A program made the translations under genes and the position numbers. 64,000 bases of DNA, taken from NCBI GenBank assembly GCA_021325375.1, contig JAJPHG010000018.1, positions 148,730 to 212,729 of the forward strand, given 5' to 3'. The notes beneath the pieces were generated by a model. It did not search any database. It had not been told where the DNA came from and saw only the letters and a program-made list of their open reading frames with translations. The DNA comes from Alphaproteobacteria bacterium (GTDB taxonomy: Bacteria; Pseudomonadota; Alphaproteobacteria; Micropepsales; Micropepsaceae). Shown one piece after another: positions 1 to 7,790 of the stretch; position 1 is the first letter of the stretch; every line of letters begins with the position of its first letter.

Positions 1-531
1 GGTAGAGACGTGAAGGCAGACGTAACCGAAGCCTTCAAGGCGAGTGACAATGCGCAAGCTTTTCAGTGCGCATTGGAGGACCGCGGCTACATTCTCGCCA
101 AAGGAGACCGGCGCGACTTCGTGATCGTGGATCGCGCGGGCGGGATCCACTCTCTGGCGCGGCGCATCGACGGCATGAAGGCAGCTGAGCTTCGGGAGTT
201 TATGGCCCCGATAGACCGGGAGAGCCTTCCGGACATTGCAGCAGCCAAGGAGCTTACGGAAGAACGCGAGCGCCAGGCTACGGGCGAGAAACAAAGAGCG
301 GTGCTGGAATCCATGTATTCGCGCGGCGAAGATTACGTCAGCCAGACGCACGCCGCGCTGAAAGATCACCGGATGCGTCAGGGCGAGTTGGACCGAAGGG
401 CCGTCGAAGAAATCACAGACCGGACGGAGCCACCGCCGAGCGGTTCTTCGGAGAATGCGAAGAGCGTGGAGAGCGGGAAGACCGACCGCCAGCCACGGGC
501 TCCCAGAGGAGGCCGCTCCGGGGGCCGATAG
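1..531 (+). CDS. relaxase/mobilization protein, C-terminal part (5' end outside the window)
   Basis: The reading frame is open to the left edge, so this is the end of a longer gene; the GTG at 10 need not be the start. The visible 176 or so residues carry a segment with GYILAKGDRRDFVIVDRAGG followed by IHSLARRI. This is typical of the C-terminal region of MobA/VirD2-like relaxases in alphaproteobacterial plasmids and integrative elements. The tail is charged and low in complexity, rich in Arg, Gly and Ser. The catalytic Tyr/His part would lie upstream and cannot be checked. The relaxase would nick the transfer origin and lead DNA transfer. Confidence 0.65.
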   Translation, partial: GRDVKADVTEAFKASDNAQAFQCALEDRGYILAKGDRRDFVIVDRAGGIHSLARRIDGMKAAELREFMAPIDRESLPDIAAAKELTEERERQATGEKQRAVLESMYSRGEDYVSQTHAALKDHRMRQGELDRRAVEEITDRTEPPPSGSSENAKSVESGKTDRQPRAPRGGRSGGR

Positions 532-1208
532 GGGCAGCGAGCGGCCGATCTGCCTATGAGATGCTTCGAATGCTTTTGGTGTTCGCGCGAATGCTTCTCT
601 ACCGATTGCGCTACACGCTGTTCAGGGAAGCGGGCTTGGAGTTGACCGGGCGCGCAGCCCCGGATGTCACGTCCCGTCCCAATCCGCCTAGGCGTCGCGG
701 CGTGAAGTGCGACCTGAAATATCGCTGAAGCTTATGAAGAGCGCACTATAGCATTACCTGAAGGGCGCACTTTAGCATTACCGCGGTGCGCATGGCCCTC
801 CCGCCGAAAAAACGGGATAGCAATTCACTAAAAAGCGCGGTGTTCCAGGGCTTTAGCAGAGACCCCTTTCTTATCGACAGAAAAGTCGCCTTTGCCGTGC
901 CTTAACTACGGAAAAGTCGCTTTTTTCCACTTTTTAGGCTCGCTAATCGCGAAAAAATCCCCAGCTTTGCTCGTGAGGCTTTGCTTATTGCGGTTCATCG
1001 ATAGCGGCTTGTTACCTAATGTCGGCATTTGCCGATTAGTTGCCGACGTTTTGTAACAGCCCCGAGGGTCCGGGGGAGTGGTTTATCCATCGCTATTTCA
1101 GCGGCGATGATCGCCGCAAGAACCGCTGTAAGCGAACGCAGACATTTCGCAAATGTCAGTGCTCGATGACATTGTCCTTCGAGCCCACTTTAGCTTCGGG
1201 AGGACAAG
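532..1208. other. 677-bp gene-free region with repeats, possible origin or control region
   Basis: I see no convincing gene here. It holds the 24-bp tandem repeats (735-782) and a direct repeat GAAAAGTCGCYTTT at 880-893 and 911-924. It also has two perfect palindromes: TCGGCATTTGCCGA at 1022-1035, and GACATTT-CGC-AAATGTC at 1141-1157. The last lies 51 bp before the ATG of the next gene and could be its operator. The AT-rich stretch 905-960 (runs of T and A) would suit an origin. Function is inference only. Confidence 0.4.
735..782. repeat. two head-to-tail 24-bp repeats (iteron-like)
   Basis: Two adjacent 24-bp units at 735-758 and 759-782 share TGAAGRGCGCACTWTAGCAT followed by TACC and differ at two positions. 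A related CACTTTAGC core recurs near 1184-1192. Directly repeated units of this length are typical of plasmid origins (iterons) or operators of mobile-element genes. The role is inferred. Confidence 0.5.
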
Positions 1209-2033
1209 ATGGAGACGCAGGAGAACACAAGCGCGGAAAAAGTTGCCGGAAGACCCCGGAAGAAAAGAGATGACGAACCGGCCGTAGACCAGCGTGCGCT
1301 CCGGATTAACGAGCTTTTCGAGCAGGCTGCGGCCGGGCGCGGCTATAAGAAGGAAACCCGGAAATTTAGGAAATGGTATGCGCGCGGGCTTGTCATCCGA
1401 GGCGAGTTCATCCGGTGGCGCATGATCGAACGCAGCCGTATCCGAAAGCAGCCGCTCACGAAAGAGGAGCTTGCGGAGCCTTACAACGTCGTGACAAGGC
1501 GAAAATGGAAAGCCGCCTACATCCCAACAAGTACGCTCGTCTTTTTCATCGACGCTGATTACCAGTCCGAAAGCCGCTTCGAGGAATTGAAAGGCGGGCC
1601 CTTCGAGGGCCGCATCGGCGAATTGCTTGCCGCGTGCGAGGGAGCGGCGTCGCTTGCGATCGCCGCCAGGAACAAGGCAGCCGAGCGGAGCCGCCGAAGA
1701 GCGGAGCGTGCCGCTCAGGCGCTCCGTATGGACATATTGGCCGATAGGGAAGAGGCCCGGTGGTCGAAGTTCAGAGCGGAAGCCAACGCGTGGCGAGAGG
1801 CCACCATCCTGCGCGAGTTCCTGGATGGTGTCGCAAGAAAGATGGGCGAGCTCGCAGAGCGGCCACGGCGGGTCGATATCTGGCTCGACTGGGCAAAGTC
1901 ACGTATCGACTTCCATGATCCCATGACCCGCGAAGCACACGCCCTGTTCACGACGCTCATAGCCAAACCGCGCCTACTTTCGGATTACGAACTTGAATTC
2001 GGCGAGGAAGAAGACTGCGATTTTGACGTCTGA
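1209..2033 (+). CDS. unrecognised mobile-element protein, 274 residues
   Basis: The start at 1209 is supported by a strong Shine-Dalgarno sequence (GGGAGG, six bases before ATG). The N-terminus has an AT-hook-like GRPRKKR (about residues 15-21). The first half is basic and Trp/Tyr-rich (KETRKFRKWYARG). Residues about 155-205 form a long charged, probably coiled-coil helix rich in Ala, Arg and Glu. The acidic end (EFGEEEDCDFDV) resembles a protein-interaction tail. I do not recognise the family. Its place after a repeat-rich region and beside the relaxase allows a role in replication or transfer control of the element, but nothing catalytic is visible. Confidence 0.55.
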   Translation: METQENTSAEKVAGRPRKKRDDEPAVDQRALRINELFEQAAAGRGYKKETRKFRKWYARGLVIRGEFIRWRMIERSRIRKQPLTKEELAEPYNVVTRRKWKAAYIPTSTLVFFIDADYQSESRFEELKGGPFEGRIGELLAACEGAASLAIAARNKAAERSRRRAERAAQALRMDILADREEARWSKFRAEANAWREATILREFLDGVARKMGELAERPRRVDIWLDWAKSRIDFHDPMTREAHALFTTLIAKPRLLSDYELEFGEEEDCDFDV

Positions 2034-2181
2034 AAAGTGAGACGCTGATCCGATCGGACAACATGCTGATCCAAGATACGCCCGTCGATCTGCATGAATT
2101 TTCAACGAAAAATCATGCATCCGAGGTCGAAGTTTTGACTTGGCTTATCGCCCAAATCGCCCGGCTATCCACGGCTATTGA

Positions 2182-2298
2182 TGTTCCCGATCGGTAATAT
2201 TTTGCTTAAAACAGACAAAAATCCCGTTATTATTCCCGTTCGGGAATAATTTATGGACTTCCGGTCACCACTTGTGATATATTCCCGATGGGGAATAT
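2182..2298. promoter_or_regulatory. three regularly spaced operators upstream of hipBA
   Basis: Three sites fit TATTCCC-N4-GGGAATA. They lie at 2182-2199 (imperfect, TGTTCCC/GGTAATA), 2229-2250 (22 bp, 10-bp arms) and 2279-2298 (8-bp arms). Their centres (2190.5, 2239.5, 2288.5) are exactly 49 bp apart. The last site ends 4 bp before the preferred hipB ATG at 2303. HipB-type antitoxins are dimeric repressors that bind palindromes upstream of their own operon, often several in a row, so these are very likely the HipB operators. The promoter should lie between or under them. Confidence 0.8.
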
Positions 2299-2302
2299 CT
2301 CT

Positions 2303-2536
2303 ATGACAACCGCGAGCGATATAGCCACTTCGATCAAAGATGCGCGCCGGGCACTAAAGCTCCGGCAAGCCGATCTTGCGGCGGCGGCTGGCGTGGGCCT
2401 TCGTTTCTTGATCGAGCTTGAGGCGGGCAAGCCGACCGCACAACTCGGCAAAACGTTGGCCGTCCTCGATGCGCTCGGACTCGATTGCGATCTCGTCCCC
2501 CGGACCGCCACATCCAAACGACGGAGCAAGCTGTGA
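2303..2536 (+). CDS. hipB: HipB-type antitoxin, XRE-family repressor
   Basis: A 77-residue helix-turn-helix protein (from ATG 2303) with the XRE pattern LRQADLAAAAGVG-LRFLIELEAGKPTAQ, typical of HipB antitoxins. It would bind and inactivate the HipA kinase and repress the operon. An ATG at 2288 lies in frame, but it sits inside a palindromic operator and has no ribosome-binding site, so 2303 is preferred (GGGG about 9 nt upstream). The stop overlaps the GTG start of hipA in the arrangement GTGA, so the two are translationally coupled. Confidence 0.88.
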   Translation: MTTASDIATSIKDARRALKLRQADLAAAAGVGLRFLIELEAGKPTAQLGKTLAVLDALGLDCDLVPRTATSKRRSKL

Positions 2537-3777
2537 CGCGCGCGCTCTCGGTATGGTGGGATCGAACGTTGGCCGGCACGCTGCGCATCGATCGACACGG
2601 CGATCTTAGTTTCGCTTACGGGCAAGCCTGGCTCGACGATCCGGCGCGTCCGCCGATCTCACAATCGCTGCCGAAACGCGCGGAGCCATTCAATCGTCGC
2701 GAGACGCGTCCTTTCTTCGCCGGGCTTCTTCCGGAAGAAGCACAGCGTGAGGCTGTCGCGCGCAGCCTCGGCATCTCGGAAGGCAACGATTTCCGGCTGC
2801 TCGAAGCGCTGGGCGGCGATGTTGCGGGTGCGCTGACGCTCTGGCCCGAAGGCGAAACACCTCCGGCGCAGCCGGAGACTTCCACCGCTCATCCTCTATC
2901 GGAAATCGAACTCGTCGAGATTTTGGATGCGCTGCCCAAGCGGCCGATGCTCGCCGGTCGCGACGGACTCCGCCTTTCTCTCGCGGGTGCGCAGCAAAAA
3001 CTTCCCGTCGTGCTGGTCGATGGCCGCGTCGCGCTGCCCCAGCCGGGACAACCGACTACGCATATCTTGAAGCCGCCGATCGCGCGCTTTCCTGTGACGA
3101 CGGAGAACGAGGCTTTTGCAATGCGCCTTGCCGAGGCGGTTGGGCTGAAGGTTGCGGCCGTCGAGCCGCGCCACGTTGCCGGGCGTCCCTTTCTGCTCGT
3201 CGAGCGCTATGACCGCACGATTGATGCCGATGGCCGCGTGCGACGATTGCACCAGGAAGATTTCTGCCAAGCGCTCGGCATCCCATCCGAGCAGAAATAC
3301 GCGAGCGAAGGCGGACCTGTGTTCAAGGATTGCTTCGACCTCGTGCGGCGGGCCTGCACGCCGCCCGCGCCGTCCCTGCTCGCGCTTCTCGATGCCGCGA
3401 TCTTCAACGTCATCCTCGGGAATGCCGATGCGCACGGTAAGAATTTCAGCCTCCTTTATGCCGGGGGAAAGGTGAGTCTCACGCCGCTCTACGATCTGCT
3501 TTGCATCGTCGCCTATCCCGAGCTCAGCCCGAAATTCGCGATGCGCGTCGCCAAGCGCGCGACGCTAGAGGAATTCAGGCCCGACACATGGGAGCAGTTC
3601 GCGGAGAATGTCGGCATCGGCGCGCCCCACACGCGTCGGCGCGTGCGCGCGCTCGCTGAGGCCGTGACCGAGCAAGCGCCGCGTCTCGTCGCGGCGCTTG
3701 GTGAGTTTGGGCTCGATGCCGCGGCGCTCGGAAATTTCTCCGACATCGTGCGTGCACGCGCGGAGCGTTTTCTTTAA
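2533..3777 (+). CDS. hipA: HipA-type serine/threonine kinase toxin
   Basis: A 414-residue protein starting at the GTG that overlaps the hipB stop by 4 bp. Seen in order: an N-terminal HipA domain (DRTLAGTLRIDRHGDLSF); the glycine/serine-rich LSLAGAQQKLPVV nucleotide loop; HILKPP; the FLLVERYDR strand; RLHQEDFCQALGIPSEQKY; and the catalytic NADAHGKNFSLLY segment followed by LTPLYDLLC. These are the hallmarks of HipA kinases, which in known cases phosphorylate aminoacyl-tRNA synthetases and cause growth arrest. All kinase motifs are intact, so the toxin looks active. A GTG start and coupling to hipB should keep the toxin below the antitoxin. Confidence 0.9.
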   Translation: MTRALSVWWDRTLAGTLRIDRHGDLSFAYGQAWLDDPARPPISQSLPKRAEPFNRRETRPFFAGLLPEEAQREAVARSLGISEGNDFRLLEALGGDVAGALTLWPEGETPPAQPETSTAHPLSEIELVEILDALPKRPMLAGRDGLRLSLAGAQQKLPVVLVDGRVALPQPGQPTTHILKPPIARFPVTTENEAFAMRLAEAVGLKVAAVEPRHVAGRPFLLVERYDRTIDADGRVRRLHQEDFCQALGIPSEQKYASEGGPVFKDCFDLVRRACTPPAPSLLALLDAAIFNVILGNADAHGKNFSLLYAGGKVSLTPLYDLLCIVAYPELSPKFAMRVAKRATLEEFRPDTWEQFAENVGIGAPHTRRRVRALAEAVTEQAPRLVAALGEFGLDAAALGNFSDIVRARAERFL

Positions 3778-3971
3778 GTACAGTCCGTGCCGGTCTTGGC
3801 GAGAGAAGATCATCCTTCCCGGATGAAGCCCGCAGATTGCGCGAGCCCAATTCAACTGCCTAGTCGAGTCCCGCCGATTGACGCTCGCACTAGGGGCGGA
3901 AAAATCGCTTTGATCTGGAGGAGTAACGATCCCGAGGGTAGCTGTTGGCGCGGAACTGCGGCGGCCCTTTC

Positions 3972-4907
3972 CTATTTAGCTTTCGCGCCACTTTCGGACC
4001 AAGGTCCGCCCGGCGGCCAACGAAGATTGAAGTCGGCAAGGTCGGCGGCAGCCGCAGCCGGATGCAGAAGGAAGGCGCGGAGAAGACGAACGACGGCATC
4101 GAGATCAGTGTATTCCTCCAGAATGGATTCGCGCGTCACAAATGCTTTCCATCGTGAGGCTACCTCGGACTGCTTTGTAAAGGCATCGGTCAAAGCAGGC
4201 GGCGGCTCTGTCGGAAGGAGCGTTCCGCGTCTCTTGAAGGTGGCCATCAATGCCTTCGCCAGCAAAGAACCTTCAAACTCGAACATAGAAGCGAGGACGG
4301 CCACGTCGTGAAAGTCCTTCATCCGGCTATTGGTAAGCCCAAGCGAAACCATCGCCTCGAACTTCTCAGCGACAACTGTCTCGCGCGGGTAAGCAAGGAG
4401 ACGCGGCTTCGGCAGATCGAGAAGGGAAGGATAGTCGGTCAGTTCCGGCTTCGGCGTGATCGCATCGCCGAAACCAACGTCGATCACGACCGGAACGCGT
4501 GCGCCACCGAGATCGGCCGTCGTCCTCAGGCGGATGCCGCCATAAGAGACGTTTTCACGGATAGGCTCGACCTTCAGCTCTTTCACGTCGAAAGTCACGC
4601 CGTCATCGTCGACGGCGGTCGTTAGGATGGTTTCAAAGGCCTTAGAGACGCGAACGGCGTCTTCTTCGCCGCGCGCATGGAGATCGAGATCGCGCGTGTT
4701 GCGAAACGGGTTTTCCAGCCAGACCGCTTGCAGCATCGCGCCTTTCAGCACGAATTCCTCTTGGAAGCTCGATAGCGTCAGGCGGTAAAGAATACGTTCG
4801 AGGACGTAACGCCGTAGCGCGACCTGATAGTCCCAGCCTCGCGCATTGGCGAGGTTCTTGAGCCGCTGGCGGATGGACGCGGCGATGTTGGCGATTTTAT
4901 CCGGCAT
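3972..4907 (-). CDS. abiEii: AbiEii-type nucleotidyltransferase toxin
   Basis: A 311-residue protein of the AbiEii/AbiGii family. It carries the nucleotidyltransferase signature FVLKGAMLQAVW followed by RNTRDLDLH (about residues 52-78), and the downstream AEKFEAMVSLGLTNSRMKDF motif (about 181-200) shared by this family. AbiE systems are type IV toxin-antitoxin and phage abortive-infection systems in which the toxin transfers nucleotides to RNA targets and causes reversible growth arrest. The start overlaps the end of abiEi by 11 bp, so it is the second gene of the operon. The C-terminus is Ala/Trp-rich and complete. Confidence 0.88.
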   Translation of the reverse strand: MPDKIANIAASIRQRLKNLANARGWDYQVALRRYVLERILYRLTLSSFQEEFVLKGAMLQAVWLENPFRNTRDLDLHARGEEDAVRVSKAFETILTTAVDDDGVTFDVKELKVEPIRENVSYGGIRLRTTADLGGARVPVVIDVGFGDAITPKPELTDYPSLLDLPKPRLLAYPRETVVAEKFEAMVSLGLTNSRMKDFHDVAVLASMFEFEGSLLAKALMATFKRRGTLLPTEPPPALTDAFTKQSEVASRWKAFVTRESILEEYTDLDAVVRLLRAFLLHPAAAAADLADFNLRWPPGGPWSESGAKAK

Positions 4908-5520
4908 GGTCGAGCATTGCTTCGAGATACGGCCTCACCTTCGTCCAGATGCGGCGGTGTTGAGCCGCTTGCATAATGGAATCGCCGGTCGCTTTCCTGT
5001 GCTTGAGCGCCTCGCGCATTCCTTCGATGGCAACGTCGGTTCCGACTTTACTGCGGAAACGGAAGCAGTCGGCGATCGTGTAGGCAGGATTCGTCACGCG
5101 AACCATTACGCCCTCGATCTTGTGCTTTTCGACGCCTTCCGCGAGCGTAGTGTCGCCAAACCGTACGAAGCGCAGGGAAGGCCGCTTGGTTTGGGGCATC
5201 CATGCCGAGGAGGCAATCGCAACCCAGATCGCGCGCGGAAGCTGTACGGTCAGATCGTGGAATTGGAGGGCCGAGACGAGGCAGATCACGCCCTTCGGCA
5301 CCAGCTTGCAGGCTTCGGCAAAGCCGTGCTCAGTGGCAAGCTCGGCGTCGGGAAGCTGATAAACGCCACGTGTAAGACGAACGATGCGGCCTTGACGCGT
5401 AAGGCGAGCAACCGTCGTTTGATTTATGCCGGCCGCTATGAGTTCGTTAAGGCGCGCAATCCCTTGTTCCCGCAGTATCGCGAGCGTCCTTTCCGCTTGG
5501 GTTAGAGCCACCTTGGGCAT
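4897..5520 (-). CDS. abiEi: AbiEi-type antitoxin and autorepressor
   Basis: A 207-residue protein with an N-terminal winged-helix domain (AILREQGIARLNELIAAGIN, then VARLTRQGRIVRLTRGVYQL) and the C-terminal AbiEi antitoxin domain (ALQFHDLTVQLPRAIWVAI; NPAYTIADCFRF; AIEGMREAL). In characterised AbiE systems this protein both neutralises the toxin and represses the promoter through inverted repeats. A matching inverted repeat overlaps its start codon (5519-5568). It is first in the operon and overlaps abiEii by 11 bp. Confidence 0.88.
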   Translation of the reverse strand: MPKVALTQAERTLAILREQGIARLNELIAAGINQTTVARLTRQGRIVRLTRGVYQLPDAELATEHGFAEACKLVPKGVICLVSALQFHDLTVQLPRAIWVAIASSAWMPQTKRPSLRFVRFGDTTLAEGVEKHKIEGVMVRVTNPAYTIADCFRFRSKVGTDVAIEGMREALKHRKATGDSIMQAAQHRRIWTKVRPYLEAMLDHAG

Positions 5521-5568
5521 GTAACAAAACCTCGGTACTTAGTTCTAATGTCATAGGATTTGTTACAT
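5519..5568 (-). promoter_or_regulatory. AbiEi operator: inverted repeat over the abiE start
   Basis: Perfect 10-bp arms ATGTAACAAA (5519-5528) and TTTGTTACAT (5559-5568) are separated by 30 bp. The proximal arm contains the first two bases of the abiEi start codon on the minus strand. Two well-separated inverted half-sites are what known AbiEi repressors bind, so this is probably the autoregulatory operator with the promoter between the arms. Confidence 0.75.
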
Positions 5569-5713
5569 CGATTCGCCATGAATTTCATAAGATATTGATC
5601 TAAAACAATTTATTAGATTCTTGTTCGCTCAATGTTCTATTGTACAATCTTCGCGAGCAGACGACTCGCCCACTACGGAGTCCTGTTCAACAACCAGACG
5701 AAGGCGCCCACCC

Positions 5714-6064
5714 ATGGCCGTAATTTTTCATACCGACAAACCGCAGAAGCTGCTCAACAGTTTTGACGCCAAGATCGAGCAGAAAGAAGCGAGCGGAAAA
5801 ATCACGACGTGGGAAAAGAGCGATGACGGAAAATACTATACCCACAAGGCAAAGGAGTGGACGAAGAAGGCTTGGTTCAAACCGAACGTAGGCACGTCGA
5901 GGCTCACCTTCAATATCATAAAACCGAAGGACGCCAATGTTACGGCAACGGTCTACGCCTACTATCATGGGCATCTGATCGAGACGTTTCTCAACCACTT
6001 CGATCACGACTTTGAAACCGGCGAAGCAACCGCGCTCGCTACGTCGGGCGACAATTGTGGCTAG
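5714..6064 (+). CDS. small protein of unknown function, 116 residues
   Basis: The start at 5714 (MAVIFHTDKPQKLL) is preferred because upstream codons in the same frame look non-coding. The protein is Lys/Asp/Thr-rich and mostly beta-prone (ITTWEKSDDGKYYTHKAKEW, then RLTFNIIKP, VTATVYAYYHGHLIETFLNH). It has no signal peptide or membrane segment, so it is a cytosolic single-domain protein. I recall similar short hypothetical proteins in many bacteria but no function. It is the first of three same-strand cargo genes at the island border and may be co-transcribed with the next one, 44 bp on. Confidence 0.65.
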   Translation: MAVIFHTDKPQKLLNSFDAKIEQKEASGKITTWEKSDDGKYYTHKAKEWTKKAWFKPNVGTSRLTFNIIKPKDANVTATVYAYYHGHLIETFLNHFDHDFETGEATALATSGDNCG

Positions 6065-6108
6065 ACAGATAGCGATGGGCATGTCCGCTTATTTGTGCCT
6101 TGAAACAG

Positions 6109-6609
6109 ATGCCACCCGCTGTTGACCTTCACGCTCGCCTTGGAGCTTTTGCCGAGACCATCAGCAAGGGGCCGCTCGGGCTTGCGCGCTACCGACGAGA
6201 CGAGACGGCACGCCCAACACAATGCTTTGCAAATGTTCTGATGAAAGTGAAACGCTGCGGTGGCCGCGAGCGGTTCGGATGGATGTTTCACTATAGGGTT
6301 GTTCCCGAAATCGACGGGCTTGGCTACCTGATCGCGGTTCATCATGCCGTTTGGCATGCTCCGGATGGTTGTCTAATCGATGTCACGCCTTTCCACGCTG
6401 ACGAGAAGCACCACCCCATAACGGCAGCCGGCGACGTTCTTTTTCTTGTCGATGATCAAGCCGAGCCGCTGTTCATTCACAACCAATTAGCTCCTCTACC
6501 GTCGAAATTTCACGCGCTCTGTGCCGATGCACGTCTGATAGCGCATGTCGAAAAACTGCGTATCGATGAGCAAAGTGCCTGTCAGCGAATTTACTCCAGC
6601 GCGTTGTGA
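6109..6609 (+). CDS. unknown cargo protein with a possible Cys-His-Asp triad
   Basis: 166 residues from the ATG at 6109; a TTG at 6100 is an alternative. The central part carries QCFANVLMKV (Cys39), then GWMFHYRVV, then AVHHAVWHAPDGCLIDVTPF (His78/79, Asp91). The order Cys, His, Asp with those spacings recalls papain-like or transglutaminase-like folds, which is an inference from pattern only. No signal peptide or membrane segment. It lies between two other unknown same-strand genes. What it acts on cannot be said from the sequence. Confidence 0.6.
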   Translation: MPPAVDLHARLGAFAETISKGPLGLARYRRDETARPTQCFANVLMKVKRCGGRERFGWMFHYRVVPEIDGLGYLIAVHHAVWHAPDGCLIDVTPFHADEKHHPITAAGDVLFLVDDQAEPLFIHNQLAPLPSKFHALCADARLIAHVEKLRIDEQSACQRIYSSAL

Positions 6610-6646
6610 CGCCCGCAAAGCGACGAACGAAAGTTCGGAATCAAAA

Positions 6647-7549
6647 ATGATGTCAGAACCTTCAGACAAAGAAATCTTCGAGGCCGTCATTGCCGCCGAC
6701 GAGGAAGGATTACTTGCCGGAGAAAATCCGAAACAGCGATCGCTCCAAACGATCTTTCGCGCGATGAAGCGTCTCGGATTTGAAAGTTTTGTTTTTGCGG
6801 GAACTGCTACTCATCCAACGGTCGAGCGCATTCACAACATCATTAAACAACTCTACAGGCCCGAAGATATCGCCGTCGGTGGCATTCATATGGGAACGTT
6901 TATGTTCCGGGACGTCTTTGCCCGCATCAGCGTGGCATTGGCTTATGGGACAGTGCGCGTGGAGCCTTTGCGGCACACCAACATGAACGAACTGCAACTA
7001 CGTTGGCTGCGGTCGCGTCCGGAGGACTACAACGCTTTCCATGACCAGTTCGCCGACATTTGGGATTTCGGGTGGGGACTATTGGAGCTAGGCAGCACCC
7101 GGTCTGTCGGTGACGAATGCAAGAATTTCATGGGCCTCGCCCACTTTCAGCTTCAGGCAGCGGCGGCGATCGTGACGGGAGCCTATGATTTTCGCGGCGC
7201 TGTCCAAAGCAGCCTGATCGCGACCGAGCTTGCCTTGAAGGGCGGCCTTGCCGCCAGCAAGCTCGACCTCAAAGCGCTCAAAAATCTAGGACACGATCTC
7301 GGCGCGCTCACCGCCGAATTGGAAAAGCATGAGCCCAAGTTGGACGGAAAGCGCATAACGGAGACGATCGGAAAATTCCCTAGCTATGTTCCAAACCGTT
7401 ATTCGCCGAACCAGCCGGACCGGCGTGCGACCGGCCATATCGTCATGGGCGCGCAGTATGTAGCGGCGGAGGTCATGCGGCAGCTCACCGACCGCAATTT
7501 CAGGTCTGCGGCGAAGGACTACCCGGCGCGGTCGTATCCGCCCCTATAA
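6647..7549 (+). CDS. unknown cargo protein, possible C-terminal HEPN-like domain
   Basis: 300 residues if started at the ATG at 6647; an in-frame ATG at 6545 would overlap the previous gene. Residues 1-150 resemble nothing I know (FVFAGTATHPTVERIHNIIK). Residues about 170-225 read as paired amphipathic helices (AYDFRGAVQSSLIATELALKG, then LKNLGHDLGALTAELEK), similar to HEPN-type helical bundles. An R-x4-H pair follows (Arg259-His264, RRATGH), the spacing of HEPN ribonuclease motifs. HEPN proteins are frequent RNases in defence and toxin systems. The assignment is an inference. It is the last gene before the tRNA scar. Confidence 0.55.
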   Translation: MMSEPSDKEIFEAVIAADEEGLLAGENPKQRSLQTIFRAMKRLGFESFVFAGTATHPTVERIHNIIKQLYRPEDIAVGGIHMGTFMFRDVFARISVALAYGTVRVEPLRHTNMNELQLRWLRSRPEDYNAFHDQFADIWDFGWGLLELGSTRSVGDECKNFMGLAHFQLQAAAAIVTGAYDFRGAVQSSLIATELALKGGLAASKLDLKALKNLGHDLGALTAELEKHEPKLDGKRITETIGKFPSYVPNRYSPNQPDRRATGHIVMGAQYVAAEVMRQLTDRNFRSAAKDYPARSYPPL

Positions 7550-7768
7550 TCCGCGCGCCAATGGATGGCGCAGGCTCGTCCGAATCGATCTTCACAACCG
7601 GACGAGTCGCGCGCAGAGTGGAGGTGCGGCGCGGATGATCTTCGCCGTTGGTGATCCGCCCCATGCATGCGGAATTCCTGGTGAAAGCGGGCACCGGATA
7701 TTCGGTCTCGGACCGCAGAGTCTTTCACATTCCTTACACATAGGGTCAATAATGTGGAAATAATCGTT

Positions 7769-7790
7769 AAATATCAAAGACTTGATATTT
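7769..7790. repeat. 22-nt palindrome abutting the tRNA fragment
   Basis: AAATATCAA-AGAC-TTGATATTT, perfect 9-bp arms with a 4-nt centre, ends exactly where the tRNA-like sequence begins at 7791. It is AT-rich in GC-rich surroundings. It could be a binding site for the island's recombinase or excisionase, or a transcription terminator for the cargo genes. The function is inferred. Confidence 0.5.

Noticed and set aside
1040..1273. Small open frame before the 274-residue gene.
   Set aside because: No ribosome-binding site, overlaps the palindrome at 1141-1157 and the real gene start, and has no recognisable pattern.
2288..2302. ATG at 2288 as the hipB start.
   Set aside because: It lies inside a palindromic operator and lacks a ribosome-binding site; the ATG at 2303 gives the usual HipB N-terminus.
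7550..7768. Remnant of an integrase gene beside the attachment scar.
   Set aside because: No tyrosine-recombinase motifs (R, HxxR, Y) in any frame. The integrase is expected at the other island end.
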